64,000 nucleotides of DNA from the NCBI RefSeq assembly GCF_001753245.1, contig NZ_CP017415.1:2322501-2386500 (forward strand), written 5' to 3'. This DNA is from Acidihalobacter yilgarnensis (lineage in GTDB: Bacteria; Pseudomonadota; Gammaproteobacteria; DSM-5130; Acidihalobacteraceae). The position numbers and the translations under genes are program-made. Positions 25,994-35,905 of the stretch are shown piece by piece. Under the pieces are notes generated by a model that did no database searches, had not been told where the DNA came from, and saw only the letters and a program-made list of their open reading frames with translations. Each line of letters begins with the position of its first letter. Position 1 is the first letter of the stretch.

Positions 25994-26884
25994 TCAGTCG
26001 GCCCACTGCACGTCCGCCGGGGCGGGCCCATGCACCAATCGTTCGACGAAAAATTCCAGATGCCCGCGCGAACCCGTCAGTCTGGGGAGGTTATCGGCCT
26101 TTGCCGCCAAATTCTTGAATGCCCGACCGGCCGGGCCGCCGGGGTAGAGCTCAACCACCGCCCCTTGACGCTGAACTGCCTGGCGTAGCAAAGGATCTTC
26201 CGGCACTGCGCCTAGATAATGCAGTGTGACATCGAGAAAACGGCCGCAAACCGCGGCCATCTTGCGATAAAGCGCGCTCCCTTCTTGCTCATCGCGTACG
26301 CGATTGGCCAGCACGTGGAAGCGTCCGATCTGGTGCTCCCGACTGAGCACCTTGATGAGCGCATAGGCATCCGTCATCGAAGCTGGTTCGTCACAAACCA
26401 CCACGATCACCTCCTGGGCGGCCCGCGTGTAACTGATCACATCTGCCGAAATACCGGCAGGCGTATCCACGATGAGTACATCCAGTGGCAGACTCAGTTC
26501 GCTGAAGGCGCGGATCAATCCGGCATGTTCGATTTGAGATAGATCGGCCATATGCGAAATCCCGGATGCGGCCGGTACCACATGAATGCCGCGGGGCCCG
26601 CTGACGAGTATTTCATCGAGCGTGCACTCGCCACTCATCACATGAGAGAGATTCACACGCGGCTGCAGACCCAGCATGACGTCCACATTGGCTAGGCCAA
26701 GGTCGGCGTCCATGAGCATGACTTCGCGGCCCCGTCCAGCCAGCGCCACCGCGAGATTGACCGATACGTTGGTCTTACCGACACCGCCCTTGCCACTGGC
26801 CACCGCCATGACCCTGACCGGGCGCAGTTCGCGCACACGCCTAAGCCCGTCAGCTTGGTCCACAGTGTCACCCGACGTAAGCAT
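25994..26884 (-). CDS. flhG: FlhG/FleN, MinD-like ATPase controlling flagellar number
   Basis: A 296-residue ParA/MinD-type ATPase with Walker A SGKGGVGKTN near residue 28, DADLGLANVDVMLG and Walker B LIVDTPAG. In polar-flagellated bacteria it limits flagellar number, antagonises FleQ and works with FlhF. The ATG at 26884 lies inside the end of flhF (17-bp overlap) and has AAGGGAAG upstream. C-terminal GHLEFFVERLV matches FleN of Pseudomonas. Confidence 0.94.
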   Translation of the reverse strand: MLTSGDTVDQADGLRRVRELRPVRVMAVASGKGGVGKTNVSVNLAVALAGRGREVMLMDADLGLANVDVMLGLQPRVNLSHVMSGECTLDEILVSGPRGIHVVPAASGISHMADLSQIEHAGLIRAFSELSLPLDVLIVDTPAGISADVISYTRAAQEVIVVVCDEPASMTDAYALIKVLSREHQIGRFHVLANRVRDEQEGSALYRKMAAVCGRFLDVTLHYLGAVPEDPLLRQAVQRQGAVVELYPGGPAGRAFKNLAAKADNLPRLTGSRGHLEFFVERLVHGPAPADVQWAD

Positions 26885-28103
26885 ATCGATCGCTTCCCTT
26901 GTGTTTGCATCGCCCGCCAGTAGGCAGCGGTTCCCGTTCACGACGTTTGACCAATGCCAATGCCTGACTGACGATACGCTGCACGCGAGCTGGCTCGAGG
27001 TCTTCGGCCACTCGCTGTCCGGTGCCCAGATAACTCAAGGGCAGGCCCGCACGGATAAGCGCCGAAAGCGACGCACCCAGAGCCTCGGCCTCATCGAATT
27101 TACTGAGTATCGCGCCACTCAGCGGTACGCGTCCGAAGCGGCGAACCGTCTCGCCCAATACGTCGCGCGCGGCATTCGCGGCGACAACCAGATACAGACG
27201 AATATCAGGAATTGAGGCAAGCGCCTGCAGCTCCACCGTCAGTCGCGCGTCCCTAGGCGCGATGCCCGGCGTATCGACTAGGATCAATCGCTTATCGGTC
27301 TGCCCGGCAATGATTTTTGTCAGCGCCTCGGCATCATCCGCCTGATAGACCGGCACACCGAGCAGTTGTCCCAATGTGCTCAACTGCGCCTGCGCCCCAA
27401 TTCTATAGCTGTCAGTGCTGACCAGCGCTACCTGCCCTCGCCCATGGCGGATGAGATATCGCGCCGCCAGCTTGGCCAGTGTCGTGGTCTTGCCAACACC
27501 GGTCGGGCCAACGAGTGCGACCACGCCACCTTTCTGGACGATCTCGTCGCTCCCAACCGCCAGCCGCCGCCCGAGTGCCTTGAGCCCATCACGCCAAGCC
27601 TCGCGCTCATCGCGGAGCGGGCCGACGCTTTCAGCCAGCTCGCGGGCCAAATCCGAGTCCATCCCCATGCGCTCGAACTGTCGCACGACCTCGGCCCGCC
27701 GGGGCTGTTCGCGCGTAAATTCGCGCCAGGTCAGCTGCGACAGCTGGTTTTCCAGCAAACCACGCATGGAAGCGAGCTCCCGTTGCAGGGCCGCAACGGT
27801 ACGCGCATCGGCATGTCCGTCCGAGGATGTCGGCCTGACCACCGGCATCGATGTCGGTCCGACTTCGGGTTTGGCTGTCACCACCTCGCTCTGGACCTGT
27901 GGAGACACATCCGGTGTGGTAATCGGCGCGGTCTCCTGCGCCGCGCCATTTACCCATTCGGCATCGAAATCAACAGCCGCAACCAGCTCGATCCCGCCGT
28001 CGACACGTCGGCTCGACAGGATGACCGCATCAGCGCCCAACTCGTCGCGCACCAGACGGATCGCCTGCCGCATCTCGCTCGCCACAAAGCGCTTGATTTT
28101 CAT
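26868..28103 (-). CDS. flhF: FlhF, SRP-type GTPase for polar flagellar placement
   Basis: A 411-residue GTPase: N-terminal basic B region (MKIKRFVASEMRQAIRLVRDELGADAVILSSRRV), a Pro/Val-rich linker, the helical N domain and a G domain with P-loop GPTGVGKTTTLAKLAARY near residue 200, LVSTDSYRIGAQAQL, LVDTPGIAPRD and LSKFDEAEALG. It recruits early basal-body parts to the pole. The 100 bp upstream to flhA holds a small GCCCG hairpin but no clear promoter. Confidence 0.94.
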   Translation of the reverse strand: MKIKRFVASEMRQAIRLVRDELGADAVILSSRRVDGGIELVAAVDFDAEWVNGAAQETAPITTPDVSPQVQSEVVTAKPEVGPTSMPVVRPTSSDGHADARTVAALQRELASMRGLLENQLSQLTWREFTREQPRRAEVVRQFERMGMDSDLARELAESVGPLRDEREAWRDGLKALGRRLAVGSDEIVQKGGVVALVGPTGVGKTTTLAKLAARYLIRHGRGQVALVSTDSYRIGAQAQLSTLGQLLGVPVYQADDAEALTKIIAGQTDKRLILVDTPGIAPRDARLTVELQALASIPDIRLYLVVAANAARDVLGETVRRFGRVPLSGAILSKFDEAEALGASLSALIRAGLPLSYLGTGQRVAEDLEPARVQRIVSQALALVKRREREPLPTGGRCKHKGSDRYAYVG

Positions 28104-28203
28104 ACCATCGATTCCTCGTTGGATCGTCCATCAACGGGCTTCCCGCCCGAATTCATCGATGCCACCCGGCGGTCTGCATCCGTTATTACGCAATACGCCG
28201 GAT

Positions 28204-30288
28204 TCAATGGTTGCCCCCCAGGGTGGCAATGACGCGCAGGCGTTTGTTCTCTGGTATTTCTGTAAACGCCAGCACATTCAAACCGCGAACCGTGGGTCTC
28301 AACCATTTCGCCAACCAGGGACGCAGATCTGGGGATACCACCAGTACCGCGGGTTCACCTGCCATTTCCTGTCGCTGGGCGGCCTGGGCAACCGCCTGCC
28401 GAACCTGTTCGGCCAAGCCGGGCTCCAATCCGAGCCCGCCGCCCTGAAGGGATTTGTGCAATAACTGTTCCAGTGTCGGATCAAGTGTCATCAGCTTGAG
28501 TTCATCGGCCGGCCCGTATATCTGCTGGACGATCGAGCGGCCCAATGCGGCACGTGCCGCAGCCGTCAATGCGTCAGCATCTTGACTCTTGGTGGCCTGC
28601 TCCGCCATGGATTCGGCGATCGTACGCAAATCTCGGATTGGCACACCCTCCGCCAGCAGGTTCTGCAGCACCTTGAGCACAACACCGAGCGCCAGTGGTT
28701 TGGGAGTGAGGTTCTCGACCAGCTTGGGTGCGCTTTGCCCGAGTTTGTCGAGCAAGTGCTGGACTTCCTCGTGTCCCAGCAGTTCCTGCGCATGCGCCTG
28801 TAGAATCTGACTCAAGTGGGTCGCGATCACCGTTGACGGGTCCACCACCGTATAGCCTAGGGTCTGAGCCTGGTCGCGGCTATCCAATTCGATCCACACG
28901 GCCTCAAGACCGAAGCTCGGATCCCGCGTGTTGATCCCCTGGATCGCGCCAAAAACCTGCCCGGGATTGATCGCAAGCTCGCGTTCCGGGTAGACCTCGG
29001 CTTCGCCCACGGGCACGCCCATCAGGCTGATGCGATAGATATTCGGCCCCAGATCAAGATTGTCACGGATGTGCACCGGGTGGACCAGAAAGCCAAGTTC
29101 CTGCGAGAGCTTGCGGCGCACGCCCTTGATACGGGCCATCAAGGCGCCGCCCTGAACCTTGTCTACCAGCGGGATCAGTCGATATCCGACCTCCAGACCG
29201 ATGATATCCACCGCCGCCACGTCGTCCCACGACAACTCCTGCACCTGCGGCTCACCGATGGCGGCCTCTGCCTGACGTTGTTCGGCCTGCACGGCCTCCG
29301 TGCGACTGCGTGTGATCAGATAGCCGCCCGCGAGCAACAGGCTGGCCAACCCGAGGAAGACCAGATTCGGCATCCCAGGCACCAGGCCGAGCAGACCTAG
29401 AACACCGGCGGTAATGTAGAGCGCACGTGGGTTCGCGAACAGCTGCGACATCACCTGCTCGCCCATATCCTGGGCCGCGGACACACGCGTGACGATAATC
29501 GCCGTGGCCGTCGACAGCAGCAACGAAGGGATTTGCGCCACCAGGCCGTCGCCGATGGTCAACAAAACGTAATTATGCGTCGCCGACTGCAGGCTCATCC
29601 CGTGCTGGACCATGCCGATCACGAGGCCGCCGATGATATTGACGAACAGGATGATGATGCCGGCAATCGCATCACCGCGGACGAATTTGCTCGCGCCATC
29701 CATGGAGCCGTAGAAATCCGCCTCACGGACCACTTCCTCACGCCGGGTACGCGCGTCGTCCTGAGTGATCAACCCAGCGTTGAGGTCCGCGTCGATGGCC
29801 ATCTGCTTGCCTGGCATGGCATCCAGGGTAAAGCGTGCGCTCACTTCCGAGACACGCCCGGCACCCTTGGTCACCACCACGAAGTTGATTACCACCAGGA
29901 TAGTGAAGACCACCAGACCGACGGCATAATTGCCACCCACGACAAAATCGCCGAAGGCCTCGATCACGTGACCGGCGGCAGCGGTGCCCGTATACCCATT
30001 GAGCAGCACTACGCGCGTGGAAGCCACGTTCAGGGCAAGACGCAATAGCGTCGCGACCAGGAGGACCGTGGGAAATACTGCGAAATCGAGCGGCCGACTG
30101 GCATAAACCGTCACCAGCACGACCACCATCGACAGGGCAATATTGAAAGTAAACAGCACGTCGAGCGCAAAGGGCGGCATCGGCAAGGTGATCATCGCCA
30201 ACATCGCGAGCAACACCACCGGCACCCCCAGACCGAAGCGGCTCAACCCTCGCAGTGCGCCCAGTGTGCCGGTCGCCACGGTAGCCAT
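28204..30288 (-). CDS. flhA: FlhA, flagellar type III export gate protein
   Basis: A 694-residue export component with about eight transmembrane segments in residues 15-310, the conserved cytoplasmic FHIPEP-family loop (FVRGDAIAGIIILFVNIIGG and neighbouring TLDAMPGKQMAIDADLNAG), and a large soluble C-terminal nonamer-forming domain that docks chaperone-substrate complexes. Its ATG overlaps the flhB stop by one nucleotide (TGATG), so the two are probably translationally coupled, with fliL-fliR upstream in the same transcript. Confidence 0.96.
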   Translation of the reverse strand: MATVATGTLGALRGLSRFGLGVPVVLLAMLAMITLPMPPFALDVLFTFNIALSMVVVLVTVYASRPLDFAVFPTVLLVATLLRLALNVASTRVVLLNGYTGTAAAGHVIEAFGDFVVGGNYAVGLVVFTILVVINFVVVTKGAGRVSEVSARFTLDAMPGKQMAIDADLNAGLITQDDARTRREEVVREADFYGSMDGASKFVRGDAIAGIIILFVNIIGGLVIGMVQHGMSLQSATHNYVLLTIGDGLVAQIPSLLLSTATAIIVTRVSAAQDMGEQVMSQLFANPRALYITAGVLGLLGLVPGMPNLVFLGLASLLLAGGYLITRSRTEAVQAEQRQAEAAIGEPQVQELSWDDVAAVDIIGLEVGYRLIPLVDKVQGGALMARIKGVRRKLSQELGFLVHPVHIRDNLDLGPNIYRISLMGVPVGEAEVYPERELAINPGQVFGAIQGINTRDPSFGLEAVWIELDSRDQAQTLGYTVVDPSTVIATHLSQILQAHAQELLGHEEVQHLLDKLGQSAPKLVENLTPKPLALGVVLKVLQNLLAEGVPIRDLRTIAESMAEQATKSQDADALTAAARAALGRSIVQQIYGPADELKLMTLDPTLEQLLHKSLQGGGLGLEPGLAEQVRQAVAQAAQRQEMAGEPAVLVVSPDLRPWLAKWLRPTVRGLNVLAFTEIPENKRLRVIATLGGNH

Positions 30289-31424
30289 CAGTCAACCCTC
30301 CCCTGCGGCACTTCGGCAAGCTCTGGCGGCACTTCGAGCGCCGGCAACGCGCCGAGAGTACCGGCGCCGGTTTTGAGCTGATAGACGTAGGCGAGCAGCT
30401 GCGCCACAGCGATATACAGGGCTGCCGGCACCTCGTCGTTCAACCGAGTATGGAAATAGATGGCACGCGCGAGTCCTGGCGCGGACTGAACCATCACGCC
30501 ATGCTCGGCCGCTATCTCGCGGATACGCGCGGCGACCTGCCCCTTACCCTTGGCGATCACACGTGGCGCGCGCATACGGTCCTGGTCGTAACGCAAGGCG
30601 ACCGCGTAGTGCGTCGGGTTGGTGACCACCACATCCGCCTTGGGAACCTCCTGCATCATCCGCCGCTGAGAGATCTCACGCTGGAGTTGGCGCTGGCGGC
30701 GTTTGATATCCGGCTGCCCCTCGGTCTCCTTGGATTCGTCACGGACCTCTTGTCGAGTCATCCGCAATTGCTTGGCGTGCTGCCAGATCTGGAACGGCGC
30801 ATCGACCGCCGCAATGATGATCATGCTCGCCGCAAAGGCCAGGAAGGACCAACCGACCATCTGACCCGTTGCGGCCAGCGCGGGACGCAGCGCATAGCCT
30901 CCGAGGGCCAGCAACGGCGGTCCCTCGAACCACAACACGATCACGGCCACTACCGCCACCACCAGAAACTTCACCAATGCCTTGCCCAACTCCATCAGGC
31001 CATTGACCGAAAACACACGTCCCAACCCCGTCAGCGGATCGAGTCGATCCCAGCGGAAACCGATCGCCTGGAAGCTGAAGCTGATACCGCCGAGCACCAC
31101 CGAGGCGAGCAGGGCCGCCAGCGCAAGTAACATGAGTAGTGGTGCAAGCAAGCGCAATGCCTGCGCCACGGCCCCAGCCAATGCCGGGTACAGCGCACCC
31201 GGATCCATGATCAGGGAGCGGTCAAGCGTCAAACCGTTACGCATCGACTGCATCAATCCTTCCGCCAGCGAGGGGCCGAGCGCGAGCAAGCCTCCGGCTG
31301 CCGCCAGCAACACAGCCGTGGTCACCAGTTCACGCGAGCGCGCGACCTGCCCACGGTCGCGCGCTTCCTGCAGGCGTTTGGGTGTGGCTTCCTCGGTACG
31401 TTCCTGAAAGTCGTCGCGGGCCAT
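30288..31424 (-). CDS. flhB: FlhB, export-specificity switch protein
   Basis: A 378-residue membrane protein: basic N-terminus (TEEATPKRLQEARDRGQVARSREL), four transmembrane segments, and a cytoplasmic domain with the autocleavage motif NPTH in VVTNPTHYAVALRYD near residue 270. Cleavage between Asn and Pro switches export from hook to filament proteins with FliK. It starts 6 nt after the fliR stop. A shorter paralogue of its C-terminus is encoded at 15948-16286. Confidence 0.96.
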   Translation of the reverse strand: MARDDFQERTEEATPKRLQEARDRGQVARSRELVTTAVLLAAAGGLLALGPSLAEGLMQSMRNGLTLDRSLIMDPGALYPALAGAVAQALRLLAPLLMLLALAALLASVVLGGISFSFQAIGFRWDRLDPLTGLGRVFSVNGLMELGKALVKFLVVAVVAVIVLWFEGPPLLALGGYALRPALAATGQMVGWSFLAFAASMIIIAAVDAPFQIWQHAKQLRMTRQEVRDESKETEGQPDIKRRQRQLQREISQRRMMQEVPKADVVVTNPTHYAVALRYDQDRMRAPRVIAKGKGQVAARIREIAAEHGVMVQSAPGLARAIYFHTRLNDEVPAALYIAVAQLLAYVYQLKTGAGTLGALPALEVPPELAEVPQGRVD

Positions 31425-31429
31425 TTAGC

Positions 31430-32209
31430 TCACCCGCCCAACACGCGTGACAGCAACATGAAGGTTTGCCCCATTAAATTGGAAAATTGAGGCACCAAAC
31501 TCGGTAGGCTGAGCAGGATCAGCACGAAGCCAAGCATGATCGTCATCGGGAATCCGACCGCGAATATGTTGAGCTGTGGCGCGGCGCGCGTAATCACGCC
31601 AAAGGCGAGATTCACCAACAGCAGCGCCGCAACGGCCGGCAAGGCAACCATCAGACCGAGCCTGAACATCTGAGTGCCCCAAGTCGCCACTCGCCACAGG
31701 CCCTCGCGATCTATGCCGATCAGACCAACGGGCAGCCAATGGAAGCTGCGCACCAACATATCGATAAGCAGCAGATGCCCATTGAAGGTCAGGAACAGCA
31801 AAGTTCCCAAGATGACGTAGTACTGGCTGACGACTGGTACTTGCACGCCGTTCTGAGGATCGACCAGCGTCGCGAAACCCAACCCCATGCTCAGCGCGAC
31901 GGATTGACCTGCAATCACCAGGGTAGCGAACAACATTTGCATGATCAGCCCCATCGTGACGCCGATCAGCACCTGATAAGCCGTGATCAGCCCCCCTTCG
32001 ATGCTTACCGGGTCGATCGCCGGCGCGGGCGGGATGAAGGCATGAATTGTCCAGGCGAGCATCAGGGCAAGCGCAAGCCGTACGCGCACCGGCACGGTGT
32101 TGGCACCGAACATTGGCGCCGACAGCAACATCGCGCTGATCCGAATGAAGGGCCAGATGATACCGCCCACCCATGCTGCCACCTCGCTCGTCGTCAATGT
32201 CACCGTCAT
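31430..32209 (-). CDS. fliR: FliR, flagellar export gate protein
   Basis: A 259-residue inner-membrane protein with about six hydrophobic segments. Characteristic stretches are IWPFIRISAMLLSAPMFG (residues 18-35), VRLALALMLAWTIHAF and the C-terminal FPMTIMLGFVLILLSLPSLV. It forms the export-gate core with FliP and FliQ and lies 9 bp after fliQ. Confidence 0.94.
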   Translation of the reverse strand: MTVTLTTSEVAAWVGGIIWPFIRISAMLLSAPMFGANTVPVRVRLALALMLAWTIHAFIPPAPAIDPVSIEGGLITAYQVLIGVTMGLIMQMLFATLVIAGQSVALSMGLGFATLVDPQNGVQVPVVSQYYVILGTLLFLTFNGHLLLIDMLVRSFHWLPVGLIGIDREGLWRVATWGTQMFRLGLMVALPAVAALLLVNLAFGVITRAAPQLNIFAVGFPMTIMLGFVLILLSLPSLVPQFSNLMGQTFMLLSRVLGG

Positions 32210-32218
32210 CAGCGCACC

Positions 32219-32488
32219 TCAGCCAATCAGCCCAGGGATGCTCATGTACAATTGCCGCGTGTAATCAATCAACAACCCCAGCATCCAGTGTCCCGCAATC
32301 GCCAGTGCTACCGCCGTCGCGATCAATTTGGGGATGAAACTCAATGTCATTTCCTGAATCTGGGTGGCCGCTTGCAGCATGCCGATGAGCACACCCACTA
32401 CCAGGGCGGTCAGAAGCAGAGGTGCCGCCAGCAGCATGGCTACCTTCATCGCCTCCTGGCCAATCATCAAAATCGTGTCAGGTGTCAT
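32219..32488 (-). CDS. fliQ: FliQ, flagellar export gate protein
   Basis: An 89-residue protein with two transmembrane helices (about 15-40 and 50-78) and the family start MTPDTILMIGQEAMKVAMLL plus the QIQEMTLSFIPKL loop. Four copies assemble on the FliP5-FliR1 core. It lies 10 bp after fliP. Confidence 0.95.
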   Translation of the reverse strand: MTPDTILMIGQEAMKVAMLLAAPLLLTALVVGVLIGMLQAATQIQEMTLSFIPKLIATAVALAIAGHWMLGLLIDYTRQLYMSIPGLIG

Positions 32489-32498
32489 CGGCTCTCCC

Positions 32499-33251
32499 TC
32501 AGTGGTAGAAGCTCGATGCCAGAGTGCCCATGATCAGAGTCCAGCCGTCGACGAGTACGAAGAGCATCAACTTGAAGGGCAGCGATATGATCATCGGCGA
32601 AAGCATGACCATACCCATGGACATGAGTGCGCTGGCGACCACCAGATCGATGATGAGAAATGGAATCAGGATCAGAAAGCCGATCTGGAAGGCCGTCTTG
32701 AGTTCGCTGGTCACAAAGGCCGGCACCAGCAGAGAAAAGGGCACATCCTTGGGATTTTCGAACTTTCCATGGTGGGCAATGCGAGCGAACATCGCCAAGT
32801 CCGCCTCACGCGTCTGGTGCAGCATAAAGGTCCGGAAGGGTTGTGCCGCCTTTTCGATCGCGGCCTGCGCCGGCAAGGTGCCGGCCATGTAAGGCTTGAC
32901 TCCATTCTGATATGCAGCCGTGAACACCGGCGACATGATGAAAAATGTCAGGAATAGCGCCAATCCGACGAGGATTTGGTTCGACGGCGTTTGGCTGGTG
33001 CCCAGACCCTGCCGCAACAGGGCAAGCACAACGATGATGCGCGTGAACGCGGTCATCATGATCAATGCCGCAGGCAGGAAGCTGAGCGCGGTCATCAGCG
33101 CAAGCACCTGAAGGCTGATGGAATAAGTCTCAGCCCCGTTACCACCCGGTGTAACCGTCAACAGCGGTAACGTGCCCGCCGGTGCTGCGCTAACCACCGC
33201 GGGGAGTAATGCCAGCCCCAGCATCGATAATAGGCTCAGAGCCGCTCTCAT
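32499..33251 (-). CDS. fliP: FliP, flagellar export gate protein
   Basis: A 250-residue protein with a cleavable signal peptide (cut near AVVSAAPAG), then four transmembrane helices. Diagnostic motifs include FTRIIVVLALLRQGLGTSQTPSNQILVGLALFLTFFIM (starting near residue 68) and the C-terminal LPFKLMLFVLVDGW. It overlaps fliO by ATGA. Confidence 0.95.
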   Translation of the reverse strand: MRAALSLLSMLGLALLPAVVSAAPAGTLPLLTVTPGGNGAETYSISLQVLALMTALSFLPAALIMMTAFTRIIVVLALLRQGLGTSQTPSNQILVGLALFLTFFIMSPVFTAAYQNGVKPYMAGTLPAQAAIEKAAQPFRTFMLHQTREADLAMFARIAHHGKFENPKDVPFSLLVPAFVTSELKTAFQIGFLILIPFLIIDLVVASALMSMGMVMLSPMIISLPFKLMLFVLVDGWTLIMGTLASSFYH

Positions 33252-33682
33252 GATCGCGCGCGTCCGCCCAGGGCAGCGGCCAGCCGAGCCTTGAAGCTCT
33301 CGCCGGGTGCCATATCGGACGCTGGCACAGATTGCAGGGGTTGAGGTAACACATGCAGGCGACTGACGCGTCCGGGCGCCACACCCAGCAGAATTTGTTC
33401 CTCGCCGACCTGCAGCAGGATTGCACGCTCACGCGTGCCCAGCGAAACCGCCGCAACCACGCGCAGCTGCCCCTGCACCGAACCCTGTATCCGATTGACG
33501 CGTTTGAGCACCCAGAGCAAGGCCACAATACCGGCAATCACCACGCCCAGCCCCAGAAACATCTGGATGAAGTAACCGGCACCTACCACAGGCATACCGC
33601 CCGGCTCCGTACCTTGGGCCCAGACGGACAGCGGCATGAATGCCAGACCGCAGATCGCTATACGTGTCAGTATCTTGTTCAC
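33248..33682 (-). CDS. fliO: FliO, flagellar export gate assembly protein
   Basis: A 144-residue protein with an N-terminal hydrophobic leader, one transmembrane helix (about 32-56) and a cytoplasmic FliO domain (VNRIQGSVQGQLRVVAAVSLGTRERAILLQVG). It scaffolds FliP-ring assembly. Its GTG start overlaps the fliN stop and its stop overlaps the fliP start. Confidence 0.9.
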   Translation of the reverse strand: MNKILTRIAICGLAFMPLSVWAQGTEPGGMPVVGAGYFIQMFLGLGVVIAGIVALLWVLKRVNRIQGSVQGQLRVVAAVSLGTRERAILLQVGEEQILLGVAPGRVSRLHVLPQPLQSVPASDMAPGESFKARLAAALGGRARS

Positions 33683-34164
33683 CGCAATTTACGCACGCGC
33701 TCGGCCGGACTGATCACATCGGTGAGACGGATACCGTATTTTTCGTTGACGACGACCACCTCCCCATGCGCAATCAATGTGCCGTTCACCAGCACATCCA
33801 AAGGCTCTCCCGCCAGACGATCCAATTCGACCACCGACCCCTGATTGAGTCGCAGCAAATTGCGTATCGGGAGGTGCGTACGACCGATTTCCATCGATAT
33901 ACTTACCGGCACGTCCAGAATCACATCCAGATTCATATCGCCGCCGAGTTCAACATCCCGAGCGCCCATCTCGCCCGTAACATCCTCGAGCTGCCCGAAG
34001 GCAGCCTTCTCGAAATCGGGCTCCGCTTTTTTCGGCGCTGCTTCAGGCGCCTCCACCTCTTCCTTCGCGGTGGCATCGCCCGTTGCATTGGCCTGTTCGG
34101 CCAGCGCCTCCGCCCACGGATCGCCAGCCTCCTCCTGCTCTGGTTCTTTGGTATCTGCACTCAT
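33679..34164 (-). CDS. fliN: FliN, flagellar switch C-ring protein
   Basis: A 161-residue protein. Residues 1-70 are an acidic Glu/Ala-rich extension, and residues about 80-160 form the SpoA domain (ILDVPVSISMEIGRTHLPIRNLL, then GEVVVVNEKYGIRLTDV). It forms the base of the C-ring with FliM and binds FliH. It lies 16 bp after fliM and overlaps fliO. Confidence 0.95.
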   Translation of the reverse strand: MSADTKEPEQEEAGDPWAEALAEQANATGDATAKEEVEAPEAAPKKAEPDFEKAAFGQLEDVTGEMGARDVELGGDMNLDVILDVPVSISMEIGRTHLPIRNLLRLNQGSVVELDRLAGEPLDVLVNGTLIAHGEVVVVNEKYGIRLTDVISPAERVRKLR

Positions 34165-34180
34165 GACTAGGCCCCTACAG

Positions 34181-35158
34181 CTAATATTCCCGTTTCACGT
34201 GTTCGGTCACCTGCACCGCGTTGTAGCCCTGATGTGTACCAAAACGCCCACGCATCACCGTCAATCCCTCGGAACGGATACTCACCGTCTTGGGCATATC
34301 GAAAGGAATGATGTCACCCGGTTTCATGCGCAGGACATCGCGCAGAGTGAGTTCCGTTTCAGCTAACAGGCCGACCACCTCGACCGGTGCTTCCGCCACC
34401 TCGCTGCGCAGAGCGCGCAGCCAACGGTCGTCAACCTCCGAACGATCACTCTGAATGCCTGCATCCAAGACATCCCGAATCGGCTCGACCATGGAATACG
34501 GCATGGTGACATGCAAATCGCCGCCGCCACCTTCTAGCTCCACATGAAAGGTCGAGACCACCACAACCTCCGTGGGACTGACGATATTGGCGAATTGTGG
34601 ATTGACCTCCGAATTCATGTATTCGAAGAACAGTGGCATAACTGGCGCCCAAGCCTCCTTCATATCCTTGTAGCTGAGATCGAGCACCATCTTGACGACA
34701 CGCATCTCGGTCGGCGTGAAGTCCCGTCCTTCGATCTTGGCGCGGAAGCGCCCGTCCCCACCGAAGAAGTTGTCAACGACAATGAACACCAACTGCGGAT
34801 CAACCACGAACAAGGCCGTCCCCCGCAATGGGCGTATGCGTGTCAGATTCAGGCTGGTGGGTACGAACAGTCCCCGCAGATATTCCGAGAACTTGAGGAT
34901 GCGGATGCTCTTGACGCTGATCTCGGGCGCAAAGCGCAGCATATTGAACAAGCTGATACGAAAATGGCGTGCAAAGCGCTCGTTGATCATTTCCAGGGTC
35001 GGCATCCGACCGCGAACGATGCGCTCCTGGCTGGCCAGGTCGTATTCACGTGCCTGACCGCCTGCCCCATCATCCGGCGTTGTATCGACGCCGCCGTCAT
35101 CGACGCCATGCAATAGGGCGTCAATTTCCTCCTGAGACAGTACGTCGTTCGTCGCCAT
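34181..35158 (-). CDS. fliM: FliM, flagellar switch protein
   Basis: A 325-residue C-ring protein. The N-terminal VLSQEEIDALLHGVD is the CheY-P-binding peptide; the middle CheC-like domain and the C-terminal SpoA domain (LRMKPGDIIPFDMPKTVSI) follow. It starts 9 bp after fliL. Confidence 0.96.
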   Translation of the reverse strand: MATNDVLSQEEIDALLHGVDDGGVDTTPDDGAGGQAREYDLASQERIVRGRMPTLEMINERFARHFRISLFNMLRFAPEISVKSIRILKFSEYLRGLFVPTSLNLTRIRPLRGTALFVVDPQLVFIVVDNFFGGDGRFRAKIEGRDFTPTEMRVVKMVLDLSYKDMKEAWAPVMPLFFEYMNSEVNPQFANIVSPTEVVVVSTFHVELEGGGGDLHVTMPYSMVEPIRDVLDAGIQSDRSEVDDRWLRALRSEVAEAPVEVVGLLAETELTLRDVLRMKPGDIIPFDMPKTVSIRSEGLTVMRGRFGTHQGYNAVQVTEHVKREY

Positions 35159-35167
35159 GGTTTGGGG

Positions 35168-35668
35168 TCACTGCATCACGAAGTTGGTGAAATAGACCTG
35201 CTCGACCAAATGCTGGTCACCCGCAGCCTTGAGTACCTCGTTGATACTCGCGAGCACCTGCTTGCGCAGCGTTTCCTTGCCATCGGGCGTGCTGACAACC
35301 GCATATTTCTGGCCACTCAGCAAGCTGATCAGGCGATTACGAATCGCCGGCATATTTTCCTTAACCGCATCGATTACCTTCTGCTCACGCGCCATGACGT
35401 CGATCCCGATCTGCAGAAATCTCACCGGTTGATCCGGTCCCAGATTGACCACCAGTGCGGGTTCGATGGACATATAAATCGCCGGTTTCTTCGGTGCAGG
35501 CGCCTCCGTATGGGCTTTATCCGCCTTATCGGCCTTGTGCGAAAAGGCACCGGTCAAAAATAAGGTGGCGCCGATCCCCAAACCCAGTACCAGCAAAACA
35601 ATGACCGAGATGATCACGATAAGCTTGGTCTTGGACCCACCCTTGGCTGGCTGTGCCTCCTCTGCCAT
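35168..35668 (-). CDS. fliL: FliL, stator-associated basal-body protein
   Basis: A 166-residue single-pass protein: short cytoplasmic Lys-containing start (MAEEAQPAKGGSKTK), one transmembrane helix (about 16-40) and a periplasmic stomatin-like domain ending VYFTNFVMQ. It supports torque through the stators. The ATG at 35668 (AGGAGA 8-9 nt upstream) is chosen over a longer frame. A sigma-54-type promoter lies 78 nt upstream and probably drives fliLMNOPQR-flhBA. Confidence 0.92.
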   Translation of the reverse strand: MAEEAQPAKGGSKTKLIVIISVIVLLVLGLGIGATLFLTGAFSHKADKADKAHTEAPAPKKPAIYMSIEPALVVNLGPDQPVRFLQIGIDVMAREQKVIDAVKENMPAIRNRLISLLSGQKYAVVSTPDGKETLRKQVLASINEVLKAAGDQHLVEQVYFTNFVMQ

Positions 35669-35745
35669 CTTCAAATCTCCTGGTTCGATTGGCCTTGAAT
35701 GTATGGGAAAGTGCCCGGGATCCGCAGCGCTTGCCAACAAGCACA

Positions 35746-35761
35746 AGCAAACTCCGAGCCA
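35746..35761 (-). promoter_or_regulatory. Sigma-54-type promoter of the fliL operon
   Basis: Minus-strand TGGCTCG-GAGT-TTGCT, differing from TGGCACG-N4-TTGCT at one specified base, with GG and GC at the required spacing. The rest of 35669-35905 is AT-rich and contains no gene. Confidence 0.7.
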
Positions 35762-35905
35762 CAATAAAAATAACAATAATAATCAAACAGATAAAAATAC
35801 AATCGTCACATTGACGATGGTGGGCGCCAAAATACCGGCAGACCGCACCCACGCTACCTACTAGGCTATGAGGGTCGTGAGCGCGGACAATCCGAACGAC
35901 CCGAT